Shown here: positions 18,358 to 26,258 of the stretch, piece after piece | Layout: every line of letters begins with the position of its first letter | Numbering within the stretch: position 1 is the stretch's first letter | Notes under the pieces: model-generated | What the model was told of the DNA's origin: nothing | Seen by the model: only the letters and a program-made list of their open reading frames with translations | Databases searched by the model: none | Assembly: GCA_041391485.1 (NCBI GenBank) | Contig: JAWKNY010000009.1 | Location: forward strand, 47,893-111,892 | DNA: 64,000 nucleotides | Direction of reading: 5' to 3' | Source: JACKAF01 sp041391485 | GTDB taxonomy: Bacteria > Bdellovibrionota > FAC87 > UBA2466 > JACKAF01 | Position numbers and translations under genes: made by a program

Positions 18358-19296
18358 TTAGACCTGCGGGAGCTTGGATTTGAGCTTCTGCACAATCTGG
18401 GGTGCGGATAGACCGTACTTCTCGTAGAGCTCGGCCGGGTCTCCGGATTCCCCAAAGGCTTCAATCCCGATACGGATAAGCTGCGCTTTGGATTCGGGTA
18501 CTTCGGCAAGCACTTCCGCAACGGCGCTACCGAGGCCTCCGATCAAACTATGATCCTCAATGGTCACAATGTGATCGCAGCTGGTGGCGAGTGTTCGGAT
18601 GAGCGCCCGGTCGATGGGCTTGAGCGTGTGGATGTCGATCACCCACGGGTTGTAGTTGGCAAGTTCCTCAGAAGCGCGCAGGGCTTCGATGACGGTGGCT
18701 CCCGTTCCGAGCAAAGCGAGCTTCTTGCCTTCTTTCAAAATGATACCGCGACCCGATTGGAATACTTGATTGTCCTTATAGAGATTGGGCAACTTTTGTC
18801 GGGTCAAACGCAAATAAAATGGGCCGTCGTGCGTGGCCGCGTACTCGACCGCTGCGTGCGTGGAAAACTCGTCACAAGGCTGAAAAACCGTCATTCCGGG
18901 AATAGCGCGCATGAGGGCGACGTCCTCAAGCCCCATCTGCGAGTTCCCGTCTTCCCCAATACCGATACCGGCGTGAGTCCCGACAATTTTCACGTTGGCT
19001 TCGCAGTAACCGACCGACATGCGAATGGTTTCGTAGCGGCCCGTAAGAAAACAACCAAAGCTGCAGATGAAAGGGATGTAGCCGCCCATTGCGAGGCCGG
19101 CGGCCGTTCCGACCATATTCGATTCGGCAATGCCCATCTGGAAGAAACGTTCCGGGAAAGCTTTGCCAAAAATGGCGCTCTTCGTGCTGCAGCTCAAATC
19201 GGCATCGAGTGCGACGATCTTGGGGTTCTTTGCCCCCAAGGCTTTTAGCGCTTCACCAAACGCGTCCCGAGTTGCTTTGTCTGCCATTTTCATCAT
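18358..19296 (-). CDS. Transketolase, C-terminal subunit
   Basis: Pyrimidine-binding and C-terminal half of a split transketolase, moving two-carbon units in the non-oxidative pentose phosphate pathway. The 312-residue protein shows IVALDADLSCSTKSAIFGKA, FPERFFQMGIAESNMVGTAA (catalytic Glu of the thiamine site), GHAGIG-like GTHAGIGIGEDGNSQMGLED and YLRLTRQKLP. The C-domain has VIDIHTLKPID and IVTIEDHSLIGGLGSAV. It overlaps the N-terminal subunit gene by 4 bases and must pair with it. A DXS-like or other two-subunit ketolase is less likely from these motifs. Confidence 0.92.
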   Translation of the reverse strand: MMKMADKATRDAFGEALKALGAKNPKIVALDADLSCSTKSAIFGKAFPERFFQMGIAESNMVGTAAGLAMGGYIPFICSFGCFLTGRYETIRMSVGYCEANVKIVGTHAGIGIGEDGNSQMGLEDVALMRAIPGMTVFQPCDEFSTHAAVEYAATHDGPFYLRLTRQKLPNLYKDNQVFQSGRGIILKEGKKLALLGTGATVIEALRASEELANYNPWVIDIHTLKPIDRALIRTLATSCDHIVTIEDHSLIGGLGSAVAEVLAEVPESKAQLIRIGIEAFGESGDPAELYEKYGLSAPQIVQKLKSKLPQV

Positions 19297-20135
19297 CCCA
19301 ACGAATCAAGAGTTTTTTGGATTTCGCCTCGGGCCTTGTCGGCCTCTTCGGCACTTGGACCGATTCCGTGCCAGCTGATCTGGTTCTCCATAAAGGAGAC
19401 GCCCTTCCCTTTGACGGTCTTGGCCAAGATCATCGTCGGCTTGGTCGTTTCCTTTTTGGAATTTTCCAGCGCCCCGAGAATCTCTTCGAAATTGTGGCCG
19501 TCAATTTCCTGCACGGCCCAGTTAAAGGCGCGCCATTTTTCAGGCAACGGGCTGAGATCCATGACCTCGGTTACGTGCCCATCAATCTGACCGTTGTTGC
19601 AGTCGACAAAACAAATAAGGTTGTTGAGCTTAAACTTTGGAGCCGACATGGCCGTTTCCCAAACCTGGCCTTCTTGGATTTCCCCGTCGCCCATCACACA
19701 AAAAACTCGCCGCGGGCTCTGGTTCATCTTGAGCGCCATCGCCATGCCTTGTGCAATGGAGAGGCCCTGTCCCAGGGAGCCGGTGGAGGCTTCTACTATA
19801 GGCAACTTGACCCGGTCGGGGTGGCCTTGCAGTCGGGAGCCAGTTTGGCGGAGCGTCCACAATTCCTCACGCTCCAATATCCCGAGCTTGGCGAGAACGG
19901 CGTAAAGAGCCGGGACGCCATGGCCCTTAGAGAGAATCAGCCTGTCGCGATCCTCATTCATCGGGTCATTCGGATAAACTTTCATTTCGTGGCAATAGAG
20001 GCAGGTGAGGATATCAATCACCGACAAGGAGCCGCCAGGGTGACCCGACTTTGCCTTCTCCAACATGGTGATAATATCCAACCGGCACTCATTGGCCGTG
20101 CGCTTCAATTTTTCGATTACGGTGGATTCAGACAT
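19293..20135 (-). CDS. Transketolase, N-terminal subunit
   Basis: Thiamine diphosphate-binding half of the split transketolase. Motifs are LEKAKSGHPGGSLSVIDILT, RLILSKGHGVPALYAVLAKL, GSLGQGLSIAQGMAMALK and the ThDP motif VMGDGEIQEGQVWETAMS followed by FVDCNNGQIDG. About 280 residues, as usual for this subunit. ATG 20135 (MSESTV) is chosen; an in-frame start at 20171 is possible. Its stop overlaps the C-subunit start as ATGA, so the two are translationally coupled. Confidence 0.92.
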   Translation of the reverse strand: MSESTVIEKLKRTANECRLDIITMLEKAKSGHPGGSLSVIDILTCLYCHEMKVYPNDPMNEDRDRLILSKGHGVPALYAVLAKLGILEREELWTLRQTGSRLQGHPDRVKLPIVEASTGSLGQGLSIAQGMAMALKMNQSPRRVFCVMGDGEIQEGQVWETAMSAPKFKLNNLICFVDCNNGQIDGHVTEVMDLSPLPEKWRAFNWAVQEIDGHNFEEILGALENSKKETTKPTMILAKTVKGKGVSFMENQISWHGIGPSAEEADKARGEIQKTLDSLG

Positions 20136-20255
20136 CGGCACCTGTTTATCTGAAAGCTCTGGAACTTTCAATACATTCCCCTCCCAGGCTCATTTTTGGA
20201 CCGGCTCCACACAATGGGTTGCACTCGCTCCGCATCTAAACTAGTTTTGCGGGCG

Positions 20256-21014
20256 ATGACGCGCTTTTTTGGAATTTTTGCGGTGGTTTGTTCGTTGGCC
20301 CTGCTGGCGGCCATCGCGCTGGGGATGTTCCCGCAAGTTCTCGGGGCGACCCCCAGCCAGCACATCCTTGTGGGCCTAACCGCGGCACTACTTTGTGTGT
20401 CGCTCCATTGTTTGATCTTTGGGATATTTACCGGCTCCGGCAAAGACACCCGTCTCCTGGTTCAGGATCTGAAGTTGAACCAAGAAGCGGTGCTGCGCAT
20501 GAAGCGCTTTAAGCGCGAGGTTTTCCCTCCCGCCCTGTACGCCATTGGCTGGATACTCCTGCTCACCTCTTTTGGGGGAATCGTGGCACTCGGGCAGCAC
20601 GCCTGGGCTCGTTGGGCCCATCTGGCGCTGGCGTGGTTCACCTTTTACTACAACGCAAAGGTGTCGCTACTGGAGTACCGCGCTGTGGTCGAGAACGCGC
20701 GTCTCCTGGAAGGCGTGAATGCCCAAGCCGAACAGGTTTTTGTGCCTTCTGATTCGGAACTCCCCGAGCCCGCTGAGGGGCCTCCGCTGGAATGGGAAAC
20801 CCATGTCTACGCGCTAGGAAAGTTTCTTTGTTTCTTGGGTTGGAACGTCTGGCTACCGTACATCTACCTTCGCTACATCGTGAGTTGGCTCAATACCCCT
20901 TTCCCTCTTTTCCTGGGGGTGAGTGTGGTGTGCCTTGCAGGGGGCTACTACCTCCGCTGGAGCTACCGCGAACACCGCCCGGGCCGCCAAAACCTGGCGT
21001 CTGCGGGGGGATAA
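20256..21014 (+). CDS. Predicted integral membrane protein, unknown function
   Basis: Unrecognised. From ATG 20256 the product has about five or six hydrophobic helices. The first is FFGIFAVVCSLALLAAIALG; others are ILVGLTAALLCVSLHCLIFG, PALYAIGWILLLTSFGGIVA and WLNTPFPLFLGVSVVCLAGG. A charged cytosolic-type loop (DLKLNQEAVLRMKRFKRE) and an acidic Pro-rich loop lie between them. An in-frame start at 20196 is also possible. The last 125 bases run antisense to the 3' end of the rhomboid gene, which is unusual; one of the two C-termini may be wrong. Confidence 0.6.
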   Translation: MTRFFGIFAVVCSLALLAAIALGMFPQVLGATPSQHILVGLTAALLCVSLHCLIFGIFTGSGKDTRLLVQDLKLNQEAVLRMKRFKREVFPPALYAIGWILLLTSFGGIVALGQHAWARWAHLALAWFTFYYNAKVSLLEYRAVVENARLLEGVNAQAEQVFVPSDSELPEPAEGPPLEWETHVYALGKFLCFLGWNVWLPYIYLRYIVSWLNTPFPLFLGVSVVCLAGGYYLRWSYREHRPGRQNLASAGG

Positions 21015-22227
21015 GTCCGCCAATCTTACTGAGCAGCAATTCCAACTTGTGGTGAAAGCCCGCGTCCTGGGGCAGCGCCGTCTGGTAAGCGCTGATAAAT
21101 TGGTACAAAAGAATTTGCTCTTCCGGATCGGTGACCATGTGGCGCGCCACTCGGATGATCACGTCGTAGGGAGTGTTGCGCAGCCATAGAGGGGGCACGC
21201 GGCGTTGGGCACGCAGAAGGCCCTTGATGACCCCCGCGACGTACGGAGCGTCCCGCCGGCAAAAGGCCGGGCGCACGAACCGAAACGCACGTTCAATCTG
21301 CTCGTCCCGGATCTTGTCGTGGTGATCCAGGATGAGCGTGAAGAGAAACTTTTTGATGTAGTCGTTGTACGGGTTGATCTCCAGACAACGCAGCCAAGTC
21401 TCCAGCGGGGTATGAACCGAGGCGGGAATGGGGGGCTGCTTCAGGTTGTGCCAAAAAACCAGCTCTCCCCGTGTATGGATGAAGTTTGGCCAACGCTGCA
21501 CCAGTCGTAGAAAAAAAGCGAAAGACACGCCGAAGGTAAAACCAATCACATGGGAAATGTGATCGATGCTATCTAATCGCGTGGGATAAAGTTGACCCAT
21601 AGAGAAGACCAGTTCCAACAGAATGACGTCGAAGAAGAAGAACCAGGAAGTGGGCAAGGCCAATTTTCCGTGGCGCGAGGGGAACCAGAAAAAATACCGC
21701 GTTCGGAATTTGAAGTTGTAGATGTAGTACGTCCCCATCAGCGCGAATATCCCGGCACTGGCACCCACGTGAGGGATGTAAGGGGAGTACTCACCGGGGA
21801 GCAGTACGCTTCCTGTTAGTCCCAAGGTGCCGCCGACAATGAATATGAAAAGTATCCAAAAGAAAGAAATAAACGTGGTGCAGATGCGCGCGCCTGCGTA
21901 AATCGCGATCAAATTCAAGAAGAGGTGCACGCGGTTCCCGTGGATAAAGTTCGCCATGAAGAGTCTTTTTAGATCCCAGTCCGCGTGGGCGGGAGCGATC
22001 TCAAGGAGTGGTCTTAGCTTCAGGTAACTCTCTTTTTCCGTTCCTAGTTGTATGGTTCCGTTGTCGACGAGTTTTTGAACCCCATCCACGTAACTTCTGT
22101 CGCGAGTCACGATGGGTTCCACATAGGAATACGCGATAGAAAGAAAGAGAACGAGAACCAGTCCCTGCCACAATCTTGGCAAATGGTAGTTGGGTACCTC
22201 AGGACTTTCGGGTACAAGTAAAATCAT
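20890..22227 (-). CDS. Rhomboid family intramembrane serine protease with long C-terminal extension
   Basis: Membrane protease. The catalytic Ser is in PHVGASAGIFALMG (Ser about 157) and the His in SIDHISHVIGFTFG (about His 226); the HGNRVHLFLNL motif at about 96-106 is the usual rhomboid amphipathic entry loop. Six or so membrane spans lie between residues 20 and 240. Residues 250-445 form a soluble helical tail of unknown function ending in a Gly/Pro/Ser-rich stretch. The gene overlaps the upstream RDD gene by 4 bases, and its 3' end runs antisense to a membrane protein gene for 125 bases. Confidence 0.87.
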   Translation of the reverse strand: MILLVPESPEVPNYHLPRLWQGLVLVLFLSIAYSYVEPIVTRDRSYVDGVQKLVDNGTIQLGTEKESYLKLRPLLEIAPAHADWDLKRLFMANFIHGNRVHLFLNLIAIYAGARICTTFISFFWILFIFIVGGTLGLTGSVLLPGEYSPYIPHVGASAGIFALMGTYYIYNFKFRTRYFFWFPSRHGKLALPTSWFFFFDVILLELVFSMGQLYPTRLDSIDHISHVIGFTFGVSFAFFLRLVQRWPNFIHTRGELVFWHNLKQPPIPASVHTPLETWLRCLEINPYNDYIKKFLFTLILDHHDKIRDEQIERAFRFVRPAFCRRDAPYVAGVIKGLLRAQRRVPPLWLRNTPYDVIIRVARHMVTDPEEQILLYQFISAYQTALPQDAGFHHKLELLLSKIGGLIPPQTPGFGGPGGVRGSSSGGSSPLQGTPHSPPGKEGKGY

Positions 22228-22754
22228 TTCACGTCCTCATCGATTTTCTTGACCGAGCTGGAACAGATGAGGTCATGCAAAGCGCGTTGATCCTGTCGGA
22301 TAAGTGGCAGGAAGAAACCAAAACCAAGTAGCGCCAAGCTCAAGGCCTTGCCTAGGGTCTCTCTAAGAAAAATTTGGTAGAGCTCAAGACGTTTCCCAGT
22401 TTCTTTGTCCACCACCCGCAGGTTGAAGAGCAGTTTCGCCGGCGATCCCCCAAAACGGTGGACGGTCCAAAGACAATAGACATAGATGAGGGTCACGTCG
22501 GAGGCGATCACGAAGGAGCTGAAAAAAACCGGCACGGTACCATCCGAAGTGCCGAAGTAGACGAACAAAGCCGTCGCGAGTCGGTTAAACGACGAAAGGC
22601 CGATCGTCAGAAAGATACCGTCCAGGATCGCCGCCGCGGCTCGCAGCAAGTACGGGGCTTCCGGACAGTCCACAAAGTGGTCCTCTTCCGCCTCGTCGAG
22701 CGCGTCCTGCACGGAGCGCGAGCGCCCCTTCTGGAATGGAACATACTTACCCAA
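22224..22754 (-). CDS. RDD family membrane protein
   Basis: A 176-residue RDD protein: after an acidic N-terminus the signature is APYLLRAAAAILDGIFLTIG with the Arg and Asp in the first span. Two more spans follow (VPVFFSSFVIASDVTLIYVY and the last hydrophobic stretch), with the RDD motif FGGSPAKLLFNLRVVDKETG. RDD proteins have been linked to transport or membrane adaptation; the role here is unknown. It is coupled to the rhomboid gene by a 4-base overlap, suggesting a joint envelope task. Confidence 0.85.
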   Translation of the reverse strand: MGKYVPFQKGRSRSVQDALDEAEEDHFVDCPEAPYLLRAAAAILDGIFLTIGLSSFNRLATALFVYFGTSDGTVPVFFSSFVIASDVTLIYVYCLWTVHRFGGSPAKLLFNLRVVDKETGKRLELYQIFLRETLGKALSLALLGFGFFLPLIRQDQRALHDLICSSSVKKIDEDVK

Positions 22755-22836
22755 AGACAGACTCCTACAGGTCCCTTATCGGAATAATGGCGCATCGCAT
22801 CAATAGATAAAAAATCCAGTATTTTTGGTTATTTAA

Positions 22837-23529
22837 TTAAGTATATTGCAGGGCTTGAAAAAGAGAGAAAAGGCGGAAGCAGTCTTCTTCCAACTGATCC
22901 AGGTGCGCTTGGTTGGGTTCTAGGGCAAGGTCCCGCAGTCTTTCGGTGAGCCGGGCCGCGCGGGTGCACCGCAGGCTCAGCTCCAGCAGCTCGTGTGGGC
23001 TTGGGTGCGCCAAGGACAATACGTTGCGAAGTGGAAATTCCAAGACCATCTGATCCTGGCCAAAGAAAAAGAGCCCGAGACCGGTCCCCATCAGGCCGGG
23101 ATTCCACGGCGTTTTCTCGGGCGCCGCCTGCACCTGACGCAGAAAGCGGTCGGCCTCCTCCAGGGGAAAGCTTCTTCCCGAAAGCCAAAGTGAGTGTCGG
23201 GTCTCCATCCCTTGCAACCCGAGAACGATTTCCGGGTGCAAGGCGCCTTGCGATAGCAAAGCGGGTATGGCGCGATCGCGTTCGTGCAGTAATTTTTCCC
23301 AACCGGTGCGCAGTACCTCCTCCGCTCGCAGTTCAAGAGCCGTGGAGAGAGCCAATAGAGTCCACCGATCCAGCAGGAATCTGTCGACGGTTGTCGACTC
23401 TTCTCTCCGTGCCGCATCCAGGTGAATGGCCAGCTCAATGTGAGATCTGGACGGTGAAAGACCGATGGCGTGTTTTAGCGCTTGTAGGTTTCTCGTGCGC
23501 GCCGTACTTTCTGTGGCTAAAGAAACCAT
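22837..23529 (-). CDS. Hypothetical protein, mostly helical
   Basis: Not recognised. A 230-residue soluble protein, Leu/Arg/Glu-rich and predicted helical, without signal peptide or membrane span. Segments such as LDRWTLLALSTALELRAEE, LEEADRFLRQVQAAPEKTPW and CTRAARLTERLRDLALEPN suggest stacked helices. One Gly/Phe-rich patch (GLMGTGLGLFFFGQDQM) breaks the pattern. It lies 8 bases after a small acidic gene on the same strand, so the two are probably one transcript. Confidence 0.6.
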   Translation of the reverse strand: MVSLATESTARTRNLQALKHAIGLSPSRSHIELAIHLDAARREESTTVDRFLLDRWTLLALSTALELRAEEVLRTGWEKLLHERDRAIPALLSQGALHPEIVLGLQGMETRHSLWLSGRSFPLEEADRFLRQVQAAPEKTPWNPGLMGTGLGLFFFGQDQMVLEFPLRNVLSLAHPSPHELLELSLRCTRAARLTERLRDLALEPNQAHLDQLEEDCFRLFSLFQALQYT

Positions 23530-23537
23530 GGGGTTGG

Positions 23538-23837
23538 TTAGTGACGAAAATTGCAGTCCTTGCGGAGGTGACGGACCAAATCCTTTTTCATTTGTTTGAT
23601 AAGGGATTCCGCATCCTGGTTGCTGAGTTTGCTGTCAGTAGACAACTTTTCCACCGGAACGCCGTCCAAATGAGTTTCGAGAATCTCAAGACTCTCGGGA
23701 TCGAACTTCGCGAGCGCGCCCTCAAAACGTTCCCAAACCGCCTGGGTAACTTCTTGGAGGATCACCTGCTCGAGCAGCTCTTCGAACTCATCAAAGACGT
23801 CCGTCTCTGGGCTGTCCGTGTCCGGTTTCTTAGTCAA
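23538..23837 (-). CDS. Small acidic hypothetical protein, possible HTH-like C-terminus
   Basis: A 99-residue acidic protein, MTKKPDTDSPETDVFDEFEE at the start. The second half (PESLEILETHLDGVPVEKLS, then SNQDAESLIKQMKKDLVRHL) has the spacing of a sigma region 4-like helix-turn-helix. I could not recognise a family, so this is a weak structural guess. First gene of a two-gene unit with the helical protein at 22837-23529, divergent from bamD. Confidence 0.55.
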   Translation of the reverse strand: MTKKPDTDSPETDVFDEFEELLEQVILQEVTQAVWERFEGALAKFDPESLEILETHLDGVPVEKLSTDSKLSNQDAESLIKQMKKDLVRHLRKDCNFRH

Positions 23838-23888
23838 AGGCTCTCCCTATCAATAGAGTTATCGTCAGCTTTGACGCAGAGCTTAATC

Positions 23889-23918
23889 TTGGTTTTACAT
23901 AGGCGGCTGTGGTACACT
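23889..23918 (+). promoter_or_regulatory. Possible promoter of bamD
   Basis: TTGGTT and TACACT separated by 18 bases, 20 bases before the bamD ATG. Each box matches sigma-70 consensus at about 4 of 6 positions. It lies in the divergent 101-base gap between bamD and the small acidic gene. Confidence 0.35.
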
Positions 23919-23938
23919 AGCGCGCAATTAGGTTGGAA

Positions 23939-24706
23939 ATGCAAGTATTTCGATTAGTTACAGCAACTGTTTTGTTTTTCTCGATTTTGTTTTTTTCAGC
24001 GTGTGCCTCCGCGCCCTCGGGCGGGAACGACGCTGCGGGGCTCTTTGCCCAAGGCGAGAAGGCGCTGCAAGAGGAAAACTACCTCACGGCACTGGAAAAG
24101 TTCCGTGCGGTAAAGCACCGCTACCCTTATAGCTCTCGGGCGGTGGAGGCAGAGCTGCGCATCGCCGACACCTTGTACGCACAAGAGGCTTTTGTGGAGT
24201 CCGAGGCCGCCTACGAGATTTTCCGGGAAATGCACCCCACCCATCCTAAGATTGACTACGTGCAGTACCGCATTGCTTTGTCCTTCTTTTATCAAATCCC
24301 GGACAACAGCGCGCGCGACCTTACGGCAGCCTATCGAGCGGTCGACGAGTTCGACGTTCTCATTAGCAAGTACCCCAAGTCTGGTTTTGTGGAAGAGGCT
24401 AAAAAGCGCATGACCGAATCGCGCCAGAAGCTAGCCGAACACGAAGAGTACGTCGCAAATTTTTATTTCGCGCGTCAACACTATCTTTCCTCGTCATACC
24501 GCTACGCTTCACTGCTCAAGAACTATTTGGGTTTGGGCTACGATGAGAAGGCGCTTTATAGGCTAGGGGTGTGTTATTATCATACTCGGATGTTTTCCAA
24601 TTCTCGGGAAGCATTGCAACGCCTACTGCGGGAATTCCCGGAATCCGGGTTCAAGGGAGAAGCAGTGGCGTTGATGAAGCGTTTGGATAATAAAGAAACT
24701 CCCTAA
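23939..24706 (+). CDS. bamD: Outer membrane assembly lipoprotein BamD
   Basis: Essential lipoprotein of the BAM complex, which inserts beta-barrel proteins into the outer membrane. The signal peptide ends in lipobox FFSACAS, then five TPR-like units follow. The first, GEKALQEENYLTALEKFRAV and HRYPYSSRAVEAELRIADTL, is the most typical BamD sequence; PNSARDLTAAYRAVDEF-like and YFARQHYLSSSYRYASLLKN segments complete the fold. ATG 23939 (MQVFRL) is preferred over an upstream TTG. Followed within 12 bases by a TPR gene. Confidence 0.92.
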   Translation: MQVFRLVTATVLFFSILFFSACASAPSGGNDAAGLFAQGEKALQEENYLTALEKFRAVKHRYPYSSRAVEAELRIADTLYAQEAFVESEAAYEIFREMHPTHPKIDYVQYRIALSFFYQIPDNSARDLTAAYRAVDEFDVLISKYPKSGFVEEAKKRMTESRQKLAEHEEYVANFYFARQHYLSSSYRYASLLKNYLGLGYDEKALYRLGVCYYHTRMFSNSREALQRLLREFPESGFKGEAVALMKRLDNKETP

Positions 24707-24718
24707 CCTGCTTAAACA

Positions 24719-25447
24719 ATGAGTTCGAAGGCCACGAACATTGATGAGCTGTTGCAGCTCGCGCGCGAAGATCTGGCGCGAAACCGTCTTACTTCTGCAG
24801 AAAAAACTCTCGCTCAAGCTATTTTACTGAATAACCAGGTTTCCGATGCTTTTTACCTGATGGGGTATGTGTACTCCAAAAAGGGAAAGCTCAAAAAAGC
24901 GATTCTCGCTTTCGAGCGGGCTTTGTCGATGGATCCTTTTCATACCGAAGCCGCGATTGCCCTCAGCAGTCTTTACAATGACATGGGCAAGTACAAGGAA
25001 GGCGCGAGCGTCTATTTCAAGGCCCGTAAGCGGCTCGACCGAGTTTTGCCGGGACACGATCCGCGCATCAATCAGGATTTGTCGAAGAAGCACCACGAAC
25101 TGGGACTTGCGTACATGCGCTACGAGCGATTTCGCGAAGCCTACGACGAGTTTGAAAAAGCTCAGCAGCTCGAACCGGGAAATGTGAATTATCCGGTAAA
25201 GATGGCAGTCTGCTTGGGCAAAACCGGTGACCGAGTAGCCGCAGCAGATTTGCTCCAAAAATTACTGCAGCACCACCCGAAGTGTATTGAGGCGAAGATC
25301 CAACTGGGGATTCTCTACCACAGCCTCAAGAAAATTCATGACGCTTACCGTGAGTGGCAGGGTGCTTTGGCTATTGACCCGGACCACAAATCGGCACAAA
25401 TGTATCTCAGCATGATTGAGAGCCCGGTTTCAACTCAAGGCACCTAA
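24719..25447 (+). CDS. Tetratricopeptide repeat protein
   Basis: A 242-residue protein built almost wholly of TPR units, for example AFYLMGYVYSKKGKLKKAIL with AFERALSMDPFHTEAAIALS, and KHHELGLAYMRYERFREAYD with EFEKAQQLEPGNVNYPVKMA. No signal peptide is evident, so it is probably cytoplasmic. TPR units bind partner proteins; the partner is unknown. It lies between bamD and a predicted barrel protein with almost no gaps, so it may be tied to envelope biogenesis. Confidence 0.85.
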   Translation: MSSKATNIDELLQLAREDLARNRLTSAEKTLAQAILLNNQVSDAFYLMGYVYSKKGKLKKAILAFERALSMDPFHTEAAIALSSLYNDMGKYKEGASVYFKARKRLDRVLPGHDPRINQDLSKKHHELGLAYMRYERFREAYDEFEKAQQLEPGNVNYPVKMAVCLGKTGDRVAAADLLQKLLQHHPKCIEAKIQLGILYHSLKKIHDAYREWQGALAIDPDHKSAQMYLSMIESPVSTQGT

Positions 25448-26152
25448 ATGCGTTGCATTTCAACAGCGTTCAACCAGAAGCTCATCGCCGTTCTGTTGCC
25501 GTTTGCGCTTTTTGGTTTCCCCACACTTCTTCAAGGCGAGAGCCTCAACCGCATCACCTCGCAGCCCAAACAGCAGCAGGGTAAGAAAAAGCCCAAAGAC
25601 AAAGACGACAAAGCTAAATCCGCTCCCAAAGAAAGACCGCGTGTGGGAGAAAAAGAGGACGACGGCAAGACCAAGGTAGAGCGAGGAACGCCCGCGAAAA
25701 AGACTAAGCTTGAAGTCTATTACGAGCCCTTTTACCGCTACCTTTTGAATACGATGCTGGGAGTTAACATCATCGACGGGCGTAGTGGCATCGTCAGTGG
25801 TGCGCAGTTGGGTTTTGCCCTGGGTGAGCGCGAACCCTGGTACCTGGGACCGGAGATCAACTTTTCTCTCTATTCACCCGGTTCGCTCATTCAACCTATG
25901 TTAGGGGTATGGTACCAGCTCAGAATTTACCGGTCGCCGCGTTTGAGCGTTGCAACAGGGTTGCTACTGGGAGCGGCGATTCCATCCAACTTTGCACCGG
26001 TTCCTGCAACCACCTTCAGCGGTTTCTTTGAAGCGGTTATCTCCCAAGAGTTAAACGATCTTGTCAGCATGCGTGGACAGCTCCGGCCTGGTTTCATCGG
26101 GAATAAATTCACTTTCATGATGAACCTTAACGTCACCTTCCGTTTCCGATAA
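25448..26152 (+). CDS. Predicted exported beta-rich (outer membrane) protein with charged linker
   Basis: No family recognised. The ATG directly follows the TPR gene's stop. A signal peptide (KLIAVLLPFALFGFPTLLQG) is followed by a Lys/Asp/Glu-rich linker of about 60 residues (KKKPKDKDDKAKSAPKERPR). A C-terminal domain of about 145 residues has alternating patterns typical of outer membrane strands (LGPEINFSLYSPGSLI, GVWYQLRIYRSPRLSVATGL). It ends in TFMMNLNVTFRFR, with the terminal aromatic pattern that BAM recognises. That C-terminus and the bamD neighbour support a small barrel. Confidence 0.65.
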   Translation: MRCISTAFNQKLIAVLLPFALFGFPTLLQGESLNRITSQPKQQQGKKKPKDKDDKAKSAPKERPRVGEKEDDGKTKVERGTPAKKTKLEVYYEPFYRYLLNTMLGVNIIDGRSGIVSGAQLGFALGEREPWYLGPEINFSLYSPGSLIQPMLGVWYQLRIYRSPRLSVATGLLLGAAIPSNFAPVPATTFSGFFEAVISQELNDLVSMRGQLRPGFIGNKFTFMMNLNVTFRFR

Positions 26153-26258
26153 CGCAATCCACAAGAAGCCCGCACCAGTGCCGCCACTCCGGGGCTTGCG
26201 CCTCCTCACGAAAGCCTCTAGTGTTGTAGCGTTTGCCCGTTTTCAAGGAGACGCTAGG

